A stretch of DNA of 64,000 bases from Rhodococcus rhodnii (GTDB lineage: Bacteria; Actinomycetota; Actinomycetes; Mycobacteriales; Pseudonocardiaceae). Below are positions 62,119 to 64,000 of the stretch, one piece after another (position 1 is the stretch's first letter; each line of letters opens with the position of its first letter). Under the pieces are notes generated by a model. The model was not told where the DNA came from, did no database searches, and was given only the letters and a program-made list of their open reading frames with translations. The translations under genes and the position numbers were made by a program. Where the stretch lies: the NCBI GenBank assembly GCA_000720375.1, contig JOAA01000007.1, forward strand, positions 1-64,000. Direction: 5' to 3'.

Positions 62119-62810
62119 GGCAGGCTCCCCTCCTCGGCAAGCTCAGGGGGCGGGCAGATGGGACAGCGCATTTCGCCTGGCATGGCGTTGAGGAACGCGA
62201 TCGCGGCTGCCACCGCCTGTTCCATTTTCCGTTGGGAGTGCGCGTTCGAGTTGACCGCGTCGGTGGACAGGAACCGTCCGACGATCTTCACCCAGTGCGT
62301 GTTGGCTTTCTTCCGGCGCCCGCGGTGCAGTTGCTCGAATCGCCGGGCAAAAGGCTCGTCGATCTGCCCGTCGTCGCTGTCGAGCCGCGGAATCAGGCTG
62401 GTTCCCGACCGAGCCCGGCCGCCGGTCGGGTCGGCGAGGACGTACCCGACCACGGCCCCGGTCACCGACGGCCACACCAGCCAGCCGGCGAGTGAGAGCG
62501 GCATCGCGACCCAGGGCTGGGCGATCTCTTCGTCCCACGGTGACGTGATCTGCACCGTGACGTTGTAGGCCTTCTCCCAGCCGATGACGAACCCGTTGAT
62601 GATGAACAGCGTGGCCAGTCCAAGCAGCACAAGCGGCCCTTGGACCAACAGCCAGTAGCGGATGCCACGGTGCTGGGCGAGACCACGCCGCCAGCGATGG
62701 ATGAAGTCGATGGGCCCCTCACGCCACCGGGGCAGTTTCCTGTCCGCCAGCGCGATGCTGCTCTTCAGCCACGTAGTCAAGAACGCACCGGGCGACTTCC
62801 CCCGCAACAC
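62115..62810 (-). CDS. Membrane protein coupled to the PstS-like gene
   Basis: A 231-residue protein with two or three membrane helices (LLVQGPLVLLGLATLFIING, PLSLAGWLVWPSVTGAVVGY). A cytoplasmic C-terminus ends CPICPPPELAEEG, a possible metal-binding Cys pair. DUF6313-like by general layout only. The four-base overlap with the downstream gene suggests a complex of the two proteins. Confidence 0.7.
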   Translation of the reverse strand: MLRGKSPGAFLTTWLKSSIALADRKLPRWREGPIDFIHRWRRGLAQHRGIRYWLLVQGPLVLLGLATLFIINGFVIGWEKAYNVTVQITSPWDEEIAQPWVAMPLSLAGWLVWPSVTGAVVGYVLADPTGGRARSGTSLIPRLDSDDGQIDEPFARRFEQLHRGRRKKANTHWVKIVGRFLSTDAVNSNAHSQRKMEQAVAAAIAFLNAMPGEMRCPICPPPELAEEGSLP

Positions 62811-62962
62811 GCGACAAGCCTAGCAGCGCGGCACATTTCGACCGTGGCCTTTTCATCGACCACGCCCCACTACTGTCCAATCCAGACTGCCGGCCTTGCC
62901 GGCGAACGCCGTGCAGGCAGCGCCAAATCCAACCAGCCCAGCAGCTGAGCCGGACCGCTGAT
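62811..62962. other. Short intergenic gap
   Basis: Between two minus-strand genes. No gene or clear hairpin is seen. It should carry the promoter of the membrane-protein operon. Confidence 0.3.
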
Positions 62963-64000
62963 TCACACCAGGGGTGCGAAGAACGCCCGGATGTCGTCGA
63001 CCAGCAGGTCAGGGACCTCCATCGCGGCGAAGTGCCCGCCGTGCTCGTACTCGGTCCAGCGGTCGACCTTGCCGTCCGGGTCGATCACGGCTCTGATCGA
63101 GTTGTCCGCCGCGAACACCGCGACGGCCTGCGGCGGCGCTGGTGGCGCCTCCCATCCGCTCACGTCGTGCCCGGCCATTGAGGCCCATTCCCGCATGCCT
63201 TCGTACAGGAAGTGCGCCGAGGTCGCGCCGCTGCGCGTGAACCAGTACAGGCTGATGTTGGTCAGCAGGTGGTCGCGGTCGACGAGGTCGTTCGGGTCGG
63301 TCCACTCGTGGAACTTCTCCACGATCCACGCCAGCTGCCCGACCGGGGAGTCGGTCAGGGCGTACGCCAGGGTCTGCGGCCGGGTGGCCTGGATCCGGAT
63401 GTATCCGTCACCGTCCTGCAGGAACTTGGCGTGCCGCTCGAGCCGGATCTTGTCCCGGTCAGACAGGCCTTCGATCTGCGGCGGTGTCCCGGTCGCTGGC
63501 AGTGACGGGCCGTTGAGGTGCGTACCGATCACGCGGTGCGGCGCCATCATGCCCAGCATGCTGGTGATCCCCGCGCCCGCGTCCCCACCTTGGGCGGCGA
63601 AGCGCTCGTAGCCCAGGAGGGTCATCAGCTGGGCGAACGTGCCGGCGACCCGCATCAGGCCCCAGCCGGACTGCGCCACCGGCGTGGAGAAGCCGAATCC
63701 CGGGATCGACGGCACCACAACGTGGAACGAGACCGGCGCGACCGGGTCGGTCAACGGGCCGATGATCTTGGTGAACTCGGCGAACGATCCCGGCCAGCCG
63801 TGCGTGATCAGCAGCGGGATCGCGTCCGGGTTCGCCGAGCGGACATGCAGGAAGTGCACGCGTTGGTCGTCGATCTGCGTGACGAACTGGGGTAACTCGT
63901 TGAGTGCCGCTTCCTGGGCGCGCCAGTCGAAGCCGGTCCGCCAGTACTCGGCCAGCTCCCGCAAATGCCCCAGCGGCACACCGCGGTCCCAGCCCGCCTC
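62963..64000 (-). CDS. Epoxide hydrolase (alpha/beta hydrolase), 5' end beyond window
   Basis: At least 345 residues. It has the N-terminal EHN region (LRELAEYWRTGFDWRAQEAA), oxyanion motif THGWPGSFAEF, nucleophile Asp in AAQGGDAGAGITSML, and catalytic His near the end in HGGHFAAMEVPDLL. The frame stays open through the last base, with EAGWDRG before the in-frame GTG, so the gene starts outside. Enzymes of this type open epoxides to diols and resemble microsomal epoxide hydrolase. Confidence 0.92.
   Translation of the reverse strand, partial: EAGWDRGVPLGHLRELAEYWRTGFDWRAQEAALNELPQFVTQIDDQRVHFLHVRSANPDAIPLLITHGWPGSFAEFTKIIGPLTDPVAPVSFHVVVPSIPGFGFSTPVAQSGWGLMRVAGTFAQLMTLLGYERFAAQGGDAGAGITSMLGMMAPHRVIGTHLNGPSLPATGTPPQIEGLSDRDKIRLERHAKFLQDGDGYIRIQATRPQTLAYALTDSPVGQLAWIVEKFHEWTDPNDLVDRDHLLTNISLYWFTRSGATSAHFLYEGMREWASMAGHDVSGWEAPPAPPQAVAVFAADNSIRAVIDPDGKVDRWTEYEHGGHFAAMEVPDLLVDDIRAFFAPLV

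Overview
The window is 64 kb of high-GC DNA from an actinomycete. SigE-type sigma factor, WhiB protein, DUF2637 and TraB/FtsK-type transfer genes, secreted chorismate mutase and DUF2231 protein all fit the Pseudonocardiales, but the genus cannot be fixed from the sequence. Much of it is accessory DNA: three transposases of one broad family, one intact and one decayed tyrosine recombinase tail, one intact and one decayed large serine recombinase, two DUF2637 genes, and many truncated or frameshifted genes.

1-26.2 kb. A secreted-peptide/sigma-factor/membrane-protein operon (0.5-1.6 kb) and a secreted chorismate mutase are followed by a gene graveyard (3.3-6.2 kb) with pieces of an SDR, an FAD monooxygenase, an ABC ATPase, a duplicated DJ-1/PfpI gene and a xanthine dehydrogenase. 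From 6.4 to 13.2 kb runs a compact operon (MetE-like protein, GNAT, GSA-type aminomutase, amidase, class I/II aminotransferase) that looks like a small-molecule pathway. It ends in a ketosynthase gene broken by frameshifts and a local inversion. Next come a 5'-truncated lytic transglycosylase/NlpC-P60 gene, a frameshifted glycosyltransferase, IS debris, an SDR, a two-component system, a thioredoxin-reductase-like protein, and an ABC exporter with a GT39-like membrane glycosyltransferase.

26.2-42.7 kb. An IS with 14-bp terminal inverted repeats lies between a truncated S53 protease gene and a tyrosine-recombinase tail. An integrase module (DUF2637, tyrosine recombinase, AbrB-like protein) opens a region resembling a defence island: methyltransferase + HNH nuclease; CBS-HEPN protein + helicase-like protein with damaged ATPase motifs; a truncated restriction-type gene cut by an IS; an excisionase-like protein; a Nudix hydrolase; a zinc-ribbon protein with paired GTCACG repeats; a winged-helix/PLD-like pair; a dead serine recombinase; and two convergent HEPN proteins. 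It closes at a tRNA-like gene whose anticodon reads UUA.

42.7-54.6 kb. An integrative element lies against the 3' end of tRNA-Leu(GAG). It carries XRE regulators, two convergent HTH/Nudix-like paralogs with a cupin between them, and a tightly overlapped operon (small HTH, WhiB, membrane protein, DUF2637, TraB/FtsK, small protein, serine integrase). A 12-bp palindromic motif occurs four times in this element.

54.6-64 kb. Ordinary chromosome: M20 peptidase, LysR-substrate-domain protein, DUF2231 protein, EF-G-like GTPase followed by a strong bidirectional terminator, a phosphate-binding-like membrane protein with its partner, and an epoxide hydrolase running off the right edge.
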